A DNA stretch of 64,000 nt from Massilia pinisoli. GTDB taxonomy: Bacteria > Pseudomonadota > Gammaproteobacteria > Burkholderiales > Burkholderiaceae_D. The translations under genes were made by a program, and so were the position numbers. The DNA is taken from NCBI RefSeq assembly GCF_024753285.1, contig NZ_JANUGW010000005.1, positions 248,001 to 312,000 of the forward strand. Direction: 5' to 3'. Positions 18,326 through 27,264 of the stretch are shown piece after piece. Below the pieces are notes generated by a model that worked only from the letters and a program-made list of their open reading frames with translations, did not search any database and was not told where the DNA came from. Positions within the stretch are counted from its first letter, which is position 1. Each line of letters starts with the position of its first letter.

Positions 18326-19009
18326 ATGTGCGTCAACTACCGCCCCCCGCTGCCCGAACAACTCGACATGGTGCTGGGCACCCTCGTCGACCTCTACCGC
18401 GACTGGGATTGGCCCACCGAGACGTGGAAGGATTACACGGCCCCGATCGTGCGCGCGGGCGCGCACGGCGAACGTACCTTGCAACTGGCGAGCTACGGCA
18501 TGGTGCCGCGTCGCTATATCCCGGCCGGCGTCAAGCCGTTCGACACGATGAACGCGCGCGCCGAATCGCTGGGCGAGAAGCGCTCGTTCGCGCCGGCCTG
18601 GCGCCGCGCCCAGTTGTGCGCCGTGCCGATGACCTGTTTCTACGAACCCTGCTACGAAAGCGGCCGCGCCGAGCGCTTCGGCATCGGCATGCAAGATGAC
18701 AGCGTGTTCTTCGTCGCGGGCCTGTGGCGCGAGTGGTCGGAGGCCGACGGGACGCTCGGCGCATCGTTCACGCAGATCACGATCAACGCGGACGAGCACC
18801 CGCTGATGCGGCGCTTCCACAAGCCGGACGACGAAAAGCGCGCGCTCGTCGTGCTGCCGCCGGAAGACGTCGACGCTTGGCTGCACTGCCGCGATCCGGA
18901 GCTGGCGCGCAGCTTTTTGCGCGCGTATCCGGCCGAGGCGATGAAGGCGTGGGCGGCGCCGAAAGCGCCCGTCGTGAAGGCGCAGCCGGAACAGCAGAGC
19001 CTTTGGTAG
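18326..19009 (+). CDS. SRAP-family protein (YedK/HMCES-like abasic-site crosslinker)
   Basis: A 227-residue member of the SOS response-associated peptidase family, which covalently traps abasic sites in single-stranded DNA through Cys2. Cys2 is present (MCVNYRPP), although the usual MCGR is replaced by MCVN. The DNA-contact motif TMNARAESL, the catalytic Glu region MTCFYEPCYES and the His region TINADEHPLMRRF are all there, followed by DVDAWL. It begins 12 bases after the PepSY gene, probably as a separate function. No LexA box is evident ahead of it. Confidence 0.9.
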   Translation: MCVNYRPPLPEQLDMVLGTLVDLYRDWDWPTETWKDYTAPIVRAGAHGERTLQLASYGMVPRRYIPAGVKPFDTMNARAESLGEKRSFAPAWRRAQLCAVPMTCFYEPCYESGRAERFGIGMQDDSVFFVAGLWREWSEADGTLGASFTQITINADEHPLMRRFHKPDDEKRALVVLPPEDVDAWLHCRDPELARSFLRAYPAEAMKAWAAPKAPVVKAQPEQQSLW

Positions 19010-19019
19010 GGACGGCGCG

Positions 19020-19952
19020 TTACGACGACGTGGGTTCCAGCGCGGGCGCGGGCGTGGTTGCCGGCGGCGCAGCGGGAGCGCGTGCAGGTGCCGCTGCGGG
19101 TGCGGGTGCAGCCGTGGGTGTCGCTGCGGGTGCGGGTGCAGCCGTGGGTGTCGCTGCGGGTGCGGACGCCGGTACGGGTGCTGCCGCGGGTGACGCTGCG
19201 GGCGCCGACGCCGGTGCCGCCGCGGGCGTCGCGGTGGGTGCAGATGCGGGCGCCGGTACGGGCGCGGACGCCGGTGCCACCGCAGGCGTCGCCGCCGGCC
19301 TGAATACGGGTGGTGGCGCGGGCGCAGCTGCGGACGCAGGCACCGGGGCAGCTGCAGCTGTGGACGTCGCAGCGGGTGCGGCTGCTGGCGCTGGTGCTGC
19401 CGCGGACGCAGTCGCCGGTACAGGTGCAACTGTGGACGTTTGTGCCGGTACGGATGCCTGTCCCGGCGCAGCCGCCCTCGCCTCCGCCGCCGTCACGATC
19501 CCGAGCACCTGCTTCGCCACTTCATTCGGCACGGCCAGCGACAGCTGGTAATGGACGATCTCGAACCCGGCCGCCGTCCGGCGAATGACGCCGCTGGCCA
19601 TGCAATGCCCCATGTTTTCCGTGTCGAGCAGCTCGTCGAACCAGATCAGCGCACCGTCCGGCGTCGCATACACGTTGCGCCGCGTGGGGTGAAATACCCA
19701 CGCCGCCTGCCTGCCCTCGAAGTATGTGCGGCCCCACTCGCGGAAGGCGTCGCGCTGCCACAGCTCGCTGCGGTCCGTGCCGATGTACACGCCGTCCGGC
19801 GCCATCTTGTCGAAGTAGCGCATGCGCGCGTGGGCGGCGTCGTCATGCCAGCCGTCGACGAACGCGTTCACCTGCTGCACGAGGACCGGGTCGGTGGCGG
19901 CGTGCGCGAGTTGCGCGAGGAACAGGCAGCACGCGAGGATGAGCGATTTCAT
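19020..19952 (-). CDS. Exported NTF2-like protein with long Ala/Pro repeat tail
   Basis: A 310-residue protein. A signal peptide (cleaved about HAA, residue 19) is followed by a roughly 130-residue SnoaL/NTF2-like domain (VDGWHDDAAHARMRYFDKMAPDGVYIGTD, WGRTYFEG, GALIWFDELLD, HYQLSLAVPN). The remaining half is low-complexity Ala/Pro (APAPA, ASAPA, ATPTAAPAPA units). AAGGACTC before the ATG is the ribosome binding site; an in-frame extension further upstream lacks one. The tail is encoded by near-identical DNA repeats at about 19040-19440 and is likely to vary in length between strains. It may span the periplasm or bind the cell wall; function unknown. Confidence 0.8.
   Translation of the reverse strand: MKSLILACCLFLAQLAHAATDPVLVQQVNAFVDGWHDDAAHARMRYFDKMAPDGVYIGTDRSELWQRDAFREWGRTYFEGRQAAWVFHPTRRNVYATPDGALIWFDELLDTENMGHCMASGVIRRTAAGFEIVHYQLSLAVPNEVAKQVLGIVTAAEARAAAPGQASVPAQTSTVAPVPATASAAAPAPAAAPAATSTAAAAPVPASAAAPAPPPVFRPAATPAVAPASAPVPAPASAPTATPAAAPASAPAASPAAAPVPASAPAATPTAAPAPAATPTAAPAPAAAPARAPAAPPATTPAPALEPTSS
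19050..19440. repeat. Imperfect tandem repeats encoding Ala/Pro tail
   Basis: The stretch consists of GCGGGTGCGGG/GCAG-type units in imperfect tandem; one block of about 30 bases (starting GTGCGGGTGCAGCCGTGGGT) is nearly duplicated at about 19090-19160. All units are multiples of three, so the reading frame is kept. Slippage or unequal recombination would change tail length. Confidence 0.75.
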
Positions 19953-20063
19953 GCTTGAGTCCTTGGATGGGTGGTGACGCACATTGTGTAACGAAATGTG
20001 CAAGTTCAACAACGCGGGTGGCGTTGGTGTACATTTGCTAATGTTGCCACGAACGCATGATCC

Positions 20064-20420
20064 ATGAGAACCATCGTCTTCGCGGGCGTGCTGACGGCCG
20101 CCGCAGCCGCCGTCGCCCTGGAACCGCTGCCGGACCGTCCCGCGCCGGCGCCGGTGAAGCCCACCGCGCTGCCCAGCGAGGACGCGATCCGCGCCGCCGT
20201 GCGCGAGACGCTGGCCGAGAGGCCGGACCATCCCCGCCTGCACGAGGCCGACACCTTCCGCGCGAACCACTACGACATCTTCGCGCGCAAGGTCGAGGAG
20301 GCCACGGTGCCCGATTGCCTCCACGAGGACGGCCTGAAGCGCCAGCCCACGTTCTTCCTCGGCGGGCTGCTGGCCCTGCCCTTCATCGCGGTGGCGAAGG
20401 TCAGGGGCAAGTGCCAGTAG
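20064..20420 (+). CDS. Hypothetical exported protein
   Basis: A 118-residue protein with a short hydrophobic N-terminus (IVFAGVLTAAAAAVAL) that may be a signal peptide, a Pro-rich stretch, a charged helical region (RAAVRETLAERPDHPRLHEADTF split by loops) and a C-terminal hydrophobic stretch (FFLGGLLALPFIAVAKV). Two Cys are present near the C-terminus. No family recognised. The divergent gene is the Ala/Pro-tail protein; the gap of 111 bases should hold both promoters. Confidence 0.65.
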   Translation: MRTIVFAGVLTAAAAAVALEPLPDRPAPAPVKPTALPSEDAIRAAVRETLAERPDHPRLHEADTFRANHYDIFARKVEEATVPDCLHEDGLKRQPTFFLGGLLALPFIAVAKVRGKCQ

Positions 20421-20429
20421 CCTGAAGGG

Positions 20430-21407
20430 TCAGGCGCGCCGCGACGTGCGCAGCGGGCGCACGTCGGGCACCGTCCTGGACCGGCGCGGCAGGCCCAACG
20501 AGACGGCGAACGGGACGAGGAACGGATACAGCGCCCACACGCCGGTCCCGTCCACGCGCAGATTGACGGCACCGTACAGCGCCGGCAAGGCCATCAATCC
20601 GAGCAGGCTCCTGAGCGCATGGATGCGTGGCGGCGCGCGCCAGATGCCGGCCAGCGCCAGCGGCAGCACGACACAGGCGCAACCGGCGAGCGCCAGCAGG
20701 CCGCGCGTGTCGCCCAGGCGGGCGCCCATCGCCCCGATACCGGGCAGCCAGGCGGCCTGCGTCAGGCCCGGGACGATCGCGCCGCGCACGGCGGCGAGCC
20801 AGCCGGCCGCGGCCGCGAGCGCGGCCAATCCGAAGTTGACGGCCACCCGGCGCGTCACGAGCAGCCAGCCCAGCAGCAGGATATTCTCCTCGAGGACCGC
20901 CGTCGCCGCGAGCGCGGCCACGAGGGCGAGGCGGGGCTGTGTCGTCAGCACGGCAAACACGAAGAGCATGCGCATGCACACGGACGCCGGATCGACGAGC
21001 GGGCACGGCGCGTACCAGAACGTCGGCAGCGACAGCACGACGAGCAGCCCCGCCGCCAGCGCGCGCCGTGCGCCGAATCCCATGCGGCGCACGGCGGCCG
21101 TCGCGAGGCTGGCCGTCGCGGTGACGCAGATCCAGTTCAGCGCCGCGAACGTGTTCTGGAGGGCACCGGGCAGCACCGCCGCGAGCGCCGGCACGGCCAG
21201 GCGGTAGGCGAACGGCGCGCGCAACGCGGACAGCGGCGCGTCGCCGCGCAGCCAACCGGCGGTGTCGGAATATGCGATCGAGTCGCCGACCGCGCCGCCC
21301 CAGCGCCCGAGCATGATGGCGAGGGCAAGCACGGCGAAACCGCCGATCACGAATGGCCAGTTGAAGCGCCGGGGTATCCGGTAGACATTGCCCGCTTGTC
21401 GTGCCAT
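20430..21407 (-). CDS. Polytopic membrane protein, unknown function
   Basis: A 325-residue protein with about eight or nine predicted membrane helices (WPFVIGGFAVLALAIML at 18-34, then LAAGLLVVLSLPTFW, LALVAALAATAVLEENILLLGWLL, LLALAGCACVVLPLALAGIW and others). A short charged segment after helix 1 (GDSIAYSDTAGW) resembles the periplasmic loop of polyprenyl-phosphate glycosyltransferase-like (GT-C/DUF2029-type) proteins, but the match is weak. ATG at 21407 is preferred; an ATG at 21467 is in frame without a better ribosome binding site. Convergent with the small exported gene. Confidence 0.7.
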   Translation of the reverse strand: MARQAGNVYRIPRRFNWPFVIGGFAVLALAIMLGRWGGAVGDSIAYSDTAGWLRGDAPLSALRAPFAYRLAVPALAAVLPGALQNTFAALNWICVTATASLATAAVRRMGFGARRALAAGLLVVLSLPTFWYAPCPLVDPASVCMRMLFVFAVLTTQPRLALVAALAATAVLEENILLLGWLLVTRRVAVNFGLAALAAAAGWLAAVRGAIVPGLTQAAWLPGIGAMGARLGDTRGLLALAGCACVVLPLALAGIWRAPPRIHALRSLLGLMALPALYGAVNLRVDGTGVWALYPFLVPFAVSLGLPRRSRTVPDVRPLRTSRRA

Positions 21408-21544
21408 GGCGCACCCCGTCGAATTCACATTCTGTCGAGCATAGCGAAACGGCGCTGGCGCGTCCATACAGAAAGTTCAACCCAGCAATGACCGCGATCA
21501 TCCCGCGCTCGCGTGCGCGCGCGGAATCGTGGATAATTCTGGCC

Positions 21545-21796
21545 ATGAACGACACTACCCAACTCCCACCCCTGCCCGACCGCCTGTCCATCGACCCGAA
21601 GAGCCCGCACCACAACGCGGAAGTCTTCAAGCACCCGGTCGGCATCCGTTTCAACGGCAAGGACCGCACCGACGTCGAGGAATACTGCCTGAGCGAAGGC
21701 TGGATCAAGGTCGCCGCCGGCAAGACCCTCGACCGCAAGGGCCGTCCGATGCTGATCAAGCTGAAAGGCACGGTCGAGGCGTATTACGCCGTTTGA
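21545..21796 (+). CDS. DUF3297 family protein
   Basis: An 83-residue soluble protein. LPPLPDRLSIDPKSPHHN, GIRFNGKDRTDVEEYCLSEG and IKLKGTVEAYY are the hallmark blocks of DUF3297, a small conserved proteobacterial family of unknown function. The compact beta-rich sequence with a conserved Cys suggests a binding role. It appears to be a single-gene unit. Confidence 0.9.
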   Translation: MNDTTQLPPLPDRLSIDPKSPHHNAEVFKHPVGIRFNGKDRTDVEEYCLSEGWIKVAAGKTLDRKGRPMLIKLKGTVEAYYAV

Positions 21797-22026
21797 TCAT
21801 CCACCGATAACGTCCCTGCAACGGCCGCCGGAGCAATCCCGCGGCCGTTTTCATTCGTCTGTCCGTCAAGTGCGGCAGTTGCTCTGCGTTACAAAGCGAT
21901 GATTTTTTGCAATTAGAATGTGCTACTGTGCTGTTCAGTAATATGTACGCGAAAAATACGGCGTAGGCCCGCTCTGCGGAATCACCATGGCGCCCGATTG
22001 CCACAACAGACTTGGTGGAGAATATT

Positions 22027-22293
22027 TTGATCTATTTGTTGGTTGCTCTGATGAGCGGCTATGCGCTCGGAACCTTCCTCGCAAAAAGCTGGAAGATCTA
22101 TGCCTTGTGCTTGCCTGTCAGCTTCTTGATATATGCAGTGACCAGTATCGTGCTGCCGATGCTGCTTTCCGCCGGTCATCCGCTTCCCGACATTGGACTA
22201 CTGATTGCCGCCGGATTGATTCAGGCACCGGTGTTGATGTTGGGCGTCTACCTCGCGCAGCGCAAGGCCAAACGTAGCGAATACGAGCTCTGA
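22027..22293 (+). CDS. Small membrane protein, unknown function
   Basis: An 88-residue protein with three hydrophobic segments (IYLLVALMSGYALGTFLA, IYALCLPVSFLIYAVTSIVL, IGLLIAAGLIQAPVLMLGVYLA) and a charged C-terminus (QRKAKRSEYEL). The start is chosen at TTG 22027 because GGTGGAG lies six bases before it; no ATG is better placed. The A+T content is higher than that of the neighbours. No family recognised. Confidence 0.6.
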   Translation: MIYLLVALMSGYALGTFLAKSWKIYALCLPVSFLIYAVTSIVLPMLLSAGHPLPDIGLLIAAGLIQAPVLMLGVYLAQRKAKRSEYEL

Positions 22294-22322
22294 TCTCGCG
22301 AGCACAGCGGGCTCGAACGTCG

Positions 22323-22353
22323 AAAAAAAGCGAGCCCGCAGGCCCGCTTTTTC
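22323..22353. terminator. Rho-independent terminator, bidirectional, after gltA
   Basis: A GC-rich stem (GCGAGCCCGC paired with AGGCCCGC) is flanked by an A run on the left and a T run on the right, so it can end transcripts from both directions: gltA on the minus strand and the small membrane gene on the plus strand. Confidence 0.85.
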
Positions 22354-22371
22354 GTTTAACGACAGAACGAA

Positions 22372-23673
22372 TTAACGCTTGTCCATCGCCGGCACGTCGC
22401 GAACGGTCGAACCGACGAACAGCTGGCGCGGACGGCCGATCTTCTGTTCCGGGTCGGCGATCATCTCGTTCCACTGGGCGATCCAGCCGATGGTACGGGC
22501 CATCGCGAAGATACCGGTGAACAGCGAGACCGGGATGCCCAGTGCCGACTGCACGATGCCCGAGTAGAAGTCGACGTTCGGGTACAGCTTGCGCGACACG
22601 AAGTATTCGTCGTTCAGGGCGATCTTTTCCAGTTCCATCGCGAGCTTGAACAGCGGGTCGTCCTGCAGGCCCAGTTCGTTCAGCACTTCGTGGCAGGTTT
22701 CGCGCATCAGCTTGGCGCGCGGGTCGAAGTTCTTGTACACGCGGTGACCGAAGCCCATCAGCTTCACGCCCGAGTTCTTGTCCTTGACCTTCTCGATGAA
22801 GCCAGGGATGTTCTCGACCGAACCGATTTCCTTCAGCATGTTCAGTGCGGCTTCGTTCGCGCCGCCGTGTGCCGGGCCCCACAGGCAGGCGATACCGGCT
22901 GCGATACACGCGAACGGGTTCGCGCCCGACGAACCGGCCAGGCGGACGGTCGACGTCGATGCGTTCTGCTCGTGGTCGGCGTGCAGGATCAGGATGCGGT
23001 CGAGGGCGCGGACGAGGACGTCGTTGACCTTGTACTCTTCGCACGGATTGCCGAACATCATGCGCATGAAGTTCGCGCTGTACGACAGGTCGTTGCGCGG
23101 GTACACGAATGGCTGGCCGATCGAGTATTTGTAAGCCATCGCGACGAGAGTCGGCAGCTTGGCGATCAGGCGGATAGCCGAGATCTCGCGCTGCTTGGCG
23201 TCGTTGATGTCCAGCGAGTCGTGGTAGAACGACGCCAGCGCGCCGACGGTACCCACCAGCACCGACATCGGGTGCGCGTCACGACGGAAGCCGCGGAAGA
23301 AGAATTGCATCTGCTCGTGGACCATCGTGTGCTTGGTCACGGTGCCGACGAACTCTTCCTTCTGCTTGGCGTTCGGCAGTTCGCCGTTCAGCAGCAGGTA
23401 GCAGGTCTCCAGGAAGTCGCAGTTGACGGCCAGCTGCTCGATCGGGTAGCCGCGGTACAGCAGCTCGCCCTTGTCGCCATCGATGTAGGTGATGGCCGAT
23501 TGGCAGGCGGCGGTCGACATGAAGCCCGGGTCGTAGGTGAACTTGCCGGTTTGGCCGTACAGCTTGCGGATGTCGATGACGTCCGGGCCGATCGTGCCCT
23601 TGTAGATCGGCATGTCTACCGACGGGCTGCCGTCCGAGAACGACAGGGTGGCTTTGGTATCAGAGATGTTCAT
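22372..23673 (-). CDS. gltA: Citrate synthase
   Basis: A 433-residue type II citrate synthase, first enzyme of the TCA cycle (oxaloacetate + acetyl-CoA to citrate). Catalytic His residues lie in [13 protein letters not shown] and [14 protein letters not shown], the latter segment also holding the catalytic Asp region. The N-terminal domain ([15 protein letters not shown] ... [19 protein letters not shown]) marks the hexameric, NADH-inhibited Gram-negative form. It is the last gene of the sdhCDAB-sdhE-gltA group and ends in a strong terminator. Confidence 0.98.
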   Translation of the reverse strand: MNISDTKATLSFSDGSPSVDMPIYKGTIGPDVIDIRKLYGQTGKFTYDPGFMSTAACQSAITYIDGDKGELLYRGYPIEQLAVNCDFLETCYLLLNGELPNAKQKEEFVGTVTKHTMVHEQMQFFFRGFRRDAHPMSVLVGTVGALASFYHDSLDINDAKQREISAIRLIAKLPTLVAMAYKYSIGQPFVYPRNDLSYSANFMRMMFGNPCEEYKVNDVLVRALDRILILHADHEQNASTSTVRLAGSSGANPFACIAAGIACLWGPAHGGANEAALNMLKEIGSVENIPGFIEKVKDKNSGVKLMGFGHRVYKNFDPRAKLMRETCHEVLNELGLQDDPLFKLAMELEKIALNDEYFVSRKLYPNVDFYSGIVQSALGIPVSLFTGIFAMARTIGWIAQWNEMIADPEQKIGRPRQLFVGSTVRDVPAMDKR

Positions 23674-23763
23674 GGCACTTCCTTCTGTGGGAGTGGGTCT
23701 ACAAGATAAAATAAAACGAAATCTTCCGGTTTCGTTACCGGCGTCCGCGACGGCGCGGGCGCC

Positions 23764-24030
23764 TCAGGCTTGCCGCAGCCGCGCCACCAGGGCGCGCACG
23801 TGCGGCAGGTCGACCTCGCCTTCGGGCTCGGCGCGGCCCAGCAGCAGGTCCATCAGCGGGTTGTCCGCCAGGTCCAGCAAACGGGTCAGCGCATCGACTT
23901 CCTCGTCCGTCAATTCTTCTTCATGCGCATCCAGGAAGCGCGTGAGGATCAGGTCGTTCTCGAGCAGGCCGCGGCGCGCGCGCCAGCGCAGGCGGGCACG
24001 GTTGGCAGGGTCGGATTGATGCGTTTTCAC
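23764..24030 (-). CDS. sdhE: SdhE, FAD assembly factor for succinate dehydrogenase
   Basis: An 88-residue small helical protein needed for covalent attachment of FAD to SdhA. The diagnostic RGxxE motif is present in WRARRGLLENDL, followed by ILTRFLDAHEEELTDEEVDALTRLLDLADNPLMDLLLG split across helices, as in YgfY/SdhE. It lies between sdhB and gltA, the usual betaproteobacterial position, but a 297-base gap with a repeat element separates it from sdhB. Confidence 0.95.
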   Translation of the reverse strand: MKTHQSDPANRARLRWRARRGLLENDLILTRFLDAHEEELTDEEVDALTRLLDLADNPLMDLLLGRAEPEGEVDLPHVRALVARLRQA

Positions 24031-24132
24031 ACTAGAGTCCGTTGTTGGGTCAACACTATACTCCGGCTGCCGGTTCGCGACAGTACGGTAGTTTTACTGT
24101 ATTTAAGGCAATACTTGGCGCGGATTACCGGC

Positions 24133-24310
24133 GTAGGGTGGACGGCTGAACCGGGCATATTGCGTTGCCGGCAGCGGATGCGCCGTCCACGCGTGACGCC
24201 GATACATCGTTGGCGCCTATGGCGGGCCTACCCTATCACACCTTCGATAGCCAGCGCCCCTAGGCAAACGTCGCGTATCACCGCGTGGACGGCGGAGCCG
24301 TCCACCCTAC
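24133..24310. repeat. Dispersed GTAGGGTGG inverted repeat, copy C
   Basis: A forward unit (24133-24193, GTAGGGTGGACGGC with a long loop, then GCCGTCCACGCG) and a reverse unit (24282-24310, CGCGTGGACGGC, loop, GCCGTCCACCCTAC) bracket about 90 bases. The reverse unit begins 17 bases downstream of the sdhB stop on the minus strand, so the element sits inside the sdh-gltA gene series, between sdhB and sdhE. No gene is seen in the rest of the 24031-24327 gap. Confidence 0.85.
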
Positions 24311-24327
24311 GCATCGTGCAGCCTGGC

Positions 24328-25038
24328 TTAGATCGCGCGGCGGACCAGCAATTCCTTGATCTTGCCGATGGCCTTGTTCGGGTTCAAACCCTTCGGGCAC
24401 ACGTCCGTGCAGTTCATGATCGAGTGGCAGCGGAACAGGCGGTACGGATCTTCCAGGTTGTCCAGGCGCTCGTTCGTCGCTTCGTCGCGCGAGTCGGCGA
24501 TGAAGCGGTAGGCCTGCAGCAGGCCGGCCGGGCCGACGAACTTGTCCGGGTTCCACCAGAACGACGGGCACGACGTCGAGCAGCATGCGCACAGGATGCA
24601 CTCGTACACGCCGTCGAGCTCTTCGCGCTCTTCCGGCGATTGCAGGCGCTCTTTCTCCGGCGGGATCGAGTCGTTGATCAGGTACGGCTTGATCGAGTGG
24701 TATTGTTTGAAGAAGTTGGTCATGTCGACGATCAGGTCGCGGATGACCGGCAGGCCCGGCAGCGGACGCAGCACGATCGGCTGGGTCAGCTCGTTCAGGT
24801 TCGTCGTGCAGGCGAGGCCGTTCTTGCCGTTGATGTTCATCGCGTCCGAACCGCACACGCCTTCGCGGCAGGAGCGGCGCAGCGCCAGCGAGTCGTCGAC
24901 GTCGGACTTGATGCGCTGCAGGGCGTCCAGCAGCATCTTGTCGGTGTCTTTCAGCTCGACGGTGACGTCTTGCATATAGGGCTTCGAATCCTTGTCCGGA
25001 TCGTAGCGGTAGATCTTCAGGTGGACTGTGCGTGCCAT
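24328..25038 (-). CDS. sdhB: Succinate dehydrogenase iron-sulfur subunit
   Basis: A 236-residue electron-transfer subunit of complex II. The N-terminal ferredoxin domain holds the [2Fe-2S] ligands in [12 protein letters not shown] and GLACTTN (about 56-77). The C-terminal domain holds the [4Fe-4S] and [3Fe-4S] ligands in [16 protein letters not shown] (about 146-158) and [17 protein letters not shown] (about 204-215). SdhB passes electrons from the SdhA flavin to quinone. It follows sdhA by 68 bases. Confidence 0.98.
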   Translation of the reverse strand: MARTVHLKIYRYDPDKDSKPYMQDVTVELKDTDKMLLDALQRIKSDVDDSLALRRSCREGVCGSDAMNINGKNGLACTTNLNELTQPIVLRPLPGLPVIRDLIVDMTNFFKQYHSIKPYLINDSIPPEKERLQSPEEREELDGVYECILCACCSTSCPSFWWNPDKFVGPAGLLQAYRFIADSRDEATNERLDNLEDPYRLFRCHSIMNCTDVCPKGLNPNKAIGKIKELLVRRAI

Positions 25039-25106
25039 GTTTTACCTATCTGTCGGGGACGGGGCCGTGCCCCGTCCGCAAAATATCGTGTTGTGTCGGC
25101 GCCGGA

Positions 25107-26885
25107 TTAGAACGTACGGGGCTTCGGTTTGAACGTGTCGACGGTCAGCGGCTTCGTGACGACCGGCTTGTAGTCGAGACGGTTGCCTTCCGAGTAGAAC
25201 AGGGTGTGCTTCATCCAGTTCTCGTCGTCGCGCTGCTCGTAGTCGCTGTGGGCGTGGGCGCCGCGCGATTCCTTGCGCGCCGCGGCCGACACGACGGTCG
25301 CCTTGGCCACTTCGATCAGGTTGTCCAGCTCGATCGCTTCGATGCGCGCCGTGTTGAACACCTTCGACTTGTCCTTGAACGACACGTGCTTGCGGCGCTC
25401 GTCCAGTGCCATGATTTCCTTGACGCCCTCGTCCATCAGCGCCTGCGTACGGAACACGCCGCAGTGCTTCTGCATCGTGGCGCGGATGGCATTCGCGACG
25501 TCCTGCACCTTCTCGCCGCCCGTCGAATTTTCCAGACGGTTCAGGCGGCCCAGCGCGTAGTCGGCGAAGTCCTTCGGCAGCGCGCGGTTGCCCTGCTCTT
25601 TCAGGTTCTGCGCGACGATGTGGTTGCCGGCCGCGCGGCCGAACACCACCAGGTCCAGCAGCGAGTTCGTGCCCAGGCGGTTCGCGCCGTGCACCGACAC
25701 GCACGAGCATTCGCCGATCGCGTACAGGCCGTTGACGACCTTCTGCGAACCGGTGCCGTCCGGGGTGACGACCTGGCCGTGGATGTTGGTCGGGATGCCG
25801 CCCATCTGGTAGTGGATGGTCGGGACGACGGGGATCGGTTCCTTCGTCGCGTCGACGTTGGCGAACTTGTGGCCGATTTCCAGGATCGACGGCAGGCGCT
25901 TGCGGATCGTGTCCGCGCCGATGTGGCGCAGGTCCAGCAGCACGTGGTCCTTGTTCGGGCCGACGCCGCGGCCTTCCTTGATCTCCTGGTCCATCGAGCG
26001 CGACACGAAGTCGCGCGGCGCCAGGTCTTTCAACGTGGGCGCGTAGCGCTCCATGAAGCGTTCGCCATTGCTGTTGATGAGGATACCGCCCTCGCCGCGC
26101 ACGCCTTCCGTGATCAGCACACCTGCGCCGGCCACGCCGGTCGGGTGGAACTGCCAGAATTCCATGTCCTGCAGCGGGATGCCGGCACGTGCCGCCATGC
26201 CCAGGCCGTCACCGGTGTTGATGAAGGCGTTGGTCGACGCGGCGAAGATACGGCCGGCGCCGCCCGTGGCGAACACGGTGGTCTTCGCCTGCAGCATCAT
26301 GACGTCGCCCGTTTCCATTTCCAGCGCGACGACGCCGAGGACGTCGCCGTCGGCATTGCGCACCAGGTCCAGCGCCTGCCACTCGACGAAGAAGTGCGTG
26401 CGCGAGCGGACGTTACGCTGGTACAGCGTGTGCAGCAGCGCGTGGCCGGTACGGTCGGCGGCGGCGCAGGCGCGCTGCACCGGCTTCTCGCCGAAGTTCG
26501 CGGTGTGGCCGCCGAACGGACGTTGATAGATCGTGCCGTCCGGGTTGCGGTCGAACGGCATGCCGAAGTGTTCCAGCTCGTACACGACCTTCGGTGCTTC
26601 ACGGCACATGAATTCGATGGCGTCCTGGTCGCCCAGGTAGTCCGAACCCTTGACGGTGTCGAACATGTGCCAGTACCAGTCGTCTTCGCTCATGTTGCCC
26701 AGCGACGCGCCGATGCCGCCCTGTGCGGCGACGGTGTGCGAACGGGTCGGGAAGACTTTCGACAGCACGGCCACGTTCAGGCCCGCTTCGGACAATTGCA
26801 GCGCGGCGCGCAGGCCGGAACCGCCGGCACCGACGATGACGACGTCGAAATGGCGGACAGGGATATTGGTGTTGATTGCTGCCAC
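25107..26885 (-). CDS. sdhA: Succinate dehydrogenase flavoprotein subunit
   Basis: A 592-residue catalytic subunit oxidising succinate to fumarate. The dinucleotide fold VVIVGAGGSGLRAALQL opens the protein, and the His that binds FAD covalently is in TRSHTVAAQGGIGASL. Substrate-binding blocks include FHPTGVAGAGVLITEGVRGEGG (shown here by its ends FHPTG and GVRGEGG), HYQMGGIPTN and GANRLGTNSLLDLVVFGR. Length equals that of the E. coli and Burkholderia enzymes. The start lies two bases from the sdhD stop, so they are co-translated. Confidence 0.98.
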   Translation of the reverse strand: MAAINTNIPVRHFDVVIVGAGGSGLRAALQLSEAGLNVAVLSKVFPTRSHTVAAQGGIGASLGNMSEDDWYWHMFDTVKGSDYLGDQDAIEFMCREAPKVVYELEHFGMPFDRNPDGTIYQRPFGGHTANFGEKPVQRACAAADRTGHALLHTLYQRNVRSRTHFFVEWQALDLVRNADGDVLGVVALEMETGDVMMLQAKTTVFATGGAGRIFAASTNAFINTGDGLGMAARAGIPLQDMEFWQFHPTGVAGAGVLITEGVRGEGGILINSNGERFMERYAPTLKDLAPRDFVSRSMDQEIKEGRGVGPNKDHVLLDLRHIGADTIRKRLPSILEIGHKFANVDATKEPIPVVPTIHYQMGGIPTNIHGQVVTPDGTGSQKVVNGLYAIGECSCVSVHGANRLGTNSLLDLVVFGRAAGNHIVAQNLKEQGNRALPKDFADYALGRLNRLENSTGGEKVQDVANAIRATMQKHCGVFRTQALMDEGVKEIMALDERRKHVSFKDKSKVFNTARIEAIELDNLIEVAKATVVSAAARKESRGAHAHSDYEQRDDENWMKHTLFYSEGNRLDYKPVVTKPLTVDTFKPKPRTF

Positions 26886-26887
26886 GA

Positions 26888-27259
26888 TTACACGCTCCAG
26901 AGAATTTGCACAGTCCAGGCGGCGCAGGCGAGCAGCCAGAGCACCGTGGCGATCTGCAGGGTCAGGCGGATGCCGACCGGTTTGACGTAGTCCATCCAGA
27001 TGTCACGGATACCGACCCACACGTGGTAGAACAGGCCGAAGAACGTGACCATGGTGAAGAGCTTGAACCACTGGCGGGCGAACAGACCGGCCCAGCCTTC
27101 GTAGGTGAAGTTCTGCCCGGTCAGGAACGAGACCAGCAGGATGACCGTGAAGATGACCATCACGATGGCCGTCACGCGCTGCGCGAGCCAGTCGCGCATG
27201 CCGTAGTGCGCGCCGACGACGAGACGGCGCTGTCCGATGTTCTTGGGGGTAGTAGCCAT
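26888..27259 (-). CDS. sdhD: Succinate dehydrogenase membrane anchor subunit D
   Basis: A 123-residue protein with three membrane helices (TAIVMVIFTVILLVSFL, LFTMVTFFGLFYHVWVGI, TLQIATVLWLLACAAWTVQI). The second helix carries FYHVWVGIRDIWMDYV, which contains the haem/quinone-site residues of SdhD. It anchors SdhAB to the cytoplasmic membrane together with SdhC, whose stop lies six bases upstream. Confidence 0.95.
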   Translation of the reverse strand: MATTPKNIGQRRLVVGAHYGMRDWLAQRVTAIVMVIFTVILLVSFLTGQNFTYEGWAGLFARQWFKLFTMVTFFGLFYHVWVGIRDIWMDYVKPVGIRLTLQIATVLWLLACAAWTVQILWSV

Positions 27260-27264
27260 GATAA

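Noticed and set aside
19050..19440. Possible CRISPR-like or minisatellite array
   Set aside because: The units are short, directly adjacent, without spacers and in frame, so they only encode the Ala/Pro tail. No CRISPR array or cas gene was seen in the window.
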